From Macrostomum hystrix (lineage: Eukaryota; Platyhelminthes; Macrostomidae): a stretch of DNA of 64,000 nt. The notes beneath the pieces were generated by a model, which was not told the DNA's origin, searched no databases, and saw nothing but the letters and a program-made list of their open reading frames with translations. Location of the stretch: the NCBI GenBank assembly GCA_950097015.1, contig CATNEN010000011.1, positions 5,351,001-5,415,000 of the forward strand, given 5' to 3'. The first letter of the stretch is position 1. Each line of letters opens with the position of its first letter. This document shows positions 62,995 to 64,000 of the stretch, in pieces. A program made the position numbers and the translations under genes.

Positions 62995-63953
62995 ATGGAG
63001 GTGCTGCAGCCGCTGCTGCTGCTGCTGCTGCTGCTGCTGCACCAGACGCTAGTTCTGCCAACCGCCGCCCGAATAACCGGCCCCAACAACTACACGAACA
63101 TCGTCGATCGGATTGTCGACTCGATGTTTCGCAACTACAACAAGCATCATCGCCCAGTGCCGGCTAGTCGGCAGTCCAAAGACGGAAAAATCGAAGAGGA
63201 CCCAACCGAAGTCGAGGTCAACATGAAAATCCTCAGCATCAACAAGGTCGACGTCATCAACATGGAATTCACCTTAGACATGTATCTGAGACAGTTCTGG
63301 CGCGACGATCGACTCAGGTGGGACGACAAGGAGTTCAGTTTCTACAATGACTCCATCGCAATTCCAGCAAAGAAGGACAACCTGTGGCTACCAGATTTAT
63401 TCTTCCGCAATGGCAAACAGGGCTACCTTCACGAGATGACGCAACCGAATTACCTGATCCGCGTGGATCCCAACGGGAACATTCTGTACTCGCAGAAGGT
63501 GACAGTGAGATTCGCGTGCCAAATGCAGCTGCAGACGTTCCCGATGGACACCCAGATCTGCGACATGAACATCGGCAGCTACGGCTACACCACTTCGAAG
63601 CTGCTGTTCCGATGGAAGCGAGACGAGAAGAAAGTACCAGTCGAACTGGACGACACGATGCAGATATCCGAGTTCAACACTCCGACTGAGAAGGAGGTCA
63701 GCCCGATCGACTGCACGAAAGGAAGCGCCACAAGTACTGGCAGCTACGCCTGTCTGAAGGTTATCTTCAAACTCGAGAGACAACTGGGCAGCTACCTGTC
63801 CAGCACCTACATTCCTGCCATTCTCATCGTCACCGTGAGCTGGCTGAACTTCTGGATCAGCGTTGAGGCCGTGCCAGCACGGGTGTCTCTGGGTGTGCTC
63901 ACTCTGCTGGGCATCCTCACCCAGGGCATGTCCGTTATCAACAACCTTCCCAG
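62995..63953 (+). CDS. GluCl/GlyR-like Cys-loop anion channel subunit, first coding exon (partial)
   Basis: ATG 62995 opens a signal peptide with a long leucine run encoded by pure CTG codons. An in-frame GTG upstream (62920) is not needed. The extracellular domain has WLPDLFFRN, the Cys-loop (Cys175-x13-Cys189, CQMQLQTFPMDTQIC) and a second cysteine pair (240 and 253) typical of glycine- and glutamate-gated chloride channels. TM1 (about 268-290) and TM2 (about 294-316) follow. PAR at the start of TM2 is the anion-selective signature. The exon ends at ccag|GTAAGG (donor 63954) in phase 2. TM3, TM4 and the rest lie outside the window. Ligand (glutamate, glycine or other) not decidable. Confidence 0.87.
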
Positions 63954-64000
63954 GTAAGGTGGCAAGTAGGGAGCATGGAAATACCGACTGCAATGGGGAG

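Overview
The window reads as nuclear DNA of an animal, most likely a lophotrochozoan and plausibly a flatworm. The evidence is animal gene families (rhodopsin-like GPCR, BCL11-type zinc-finger factor, HOIP/RNF31-type ubiquitin ligases, Cys-loop anion channel), GT..AG introns, tRNA-derived SINEs, a Penelope-like fragment and a heavy load of minisatellites. The species cannot be named from the sequence. The flatworm suggestion rests mainly on what looks like spliced-leader trans-splicing, including one gene with no ATG of its own. That is inference.

Left part (1-20,127). The last two exons of a GPCR (+) flank an intron filled with tandem repeats and end exactly where a 20-21 bp minisatellite begins. 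Next come GATA microsatellites, a SINE and a second minisatellite related to the first. A BCL11 homologue lies on the minus strand as three recognisable exons (17,600 down to 10,132). Its first intron holds three separate minisatellites and three SINE copies.

Centre (20,182-53,592). This is the most striking part: nine consecutive genes on the plus strand, all built from pieces of HOIP (RNF31), the E3 that makes linear ubiquitin chains. The first is a complete HOIP architecture (PUB, HOIP zinc finger, two NZFs, RING1-IBR-RING2, LDD). The next eight are partial or rearranged relatives. Three keep an apparently intact catalytic RING2. One is broken by a frameshift and has lost an IBR zinc ligand. 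Two keep the RING2 scaffold but have replaced the catalytic Cys and His. Two have lost RING2 and LDD. Two pairs share long, nearly identical, indel-free tracts with sharp edges inside divergent genes (gene conversion). A third pair was duplicated together with a retroelement remnant. Almost every member has a TTTCAG/TTGCAG-type acceptor 1-54 bases before its ATG.

Right part (53,593-64,000). It holds more minisatellites, a third SINE family inserted beside pyrimidine-rich arrays, copies of the other two SINE families, and at the edge the first coding exon of a GluCl/GlyR-like subunit that continues outside the window.

As a working model, the cluster may be an expanded linear-ubiquitin module with active enzymes plus catalytically dead or catalytic-domain-less relatives acting as subunits, decoys or regulators. 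HOIP's known role in immune and inflammatory signalling makes an immune function an attractive but unproven reading.
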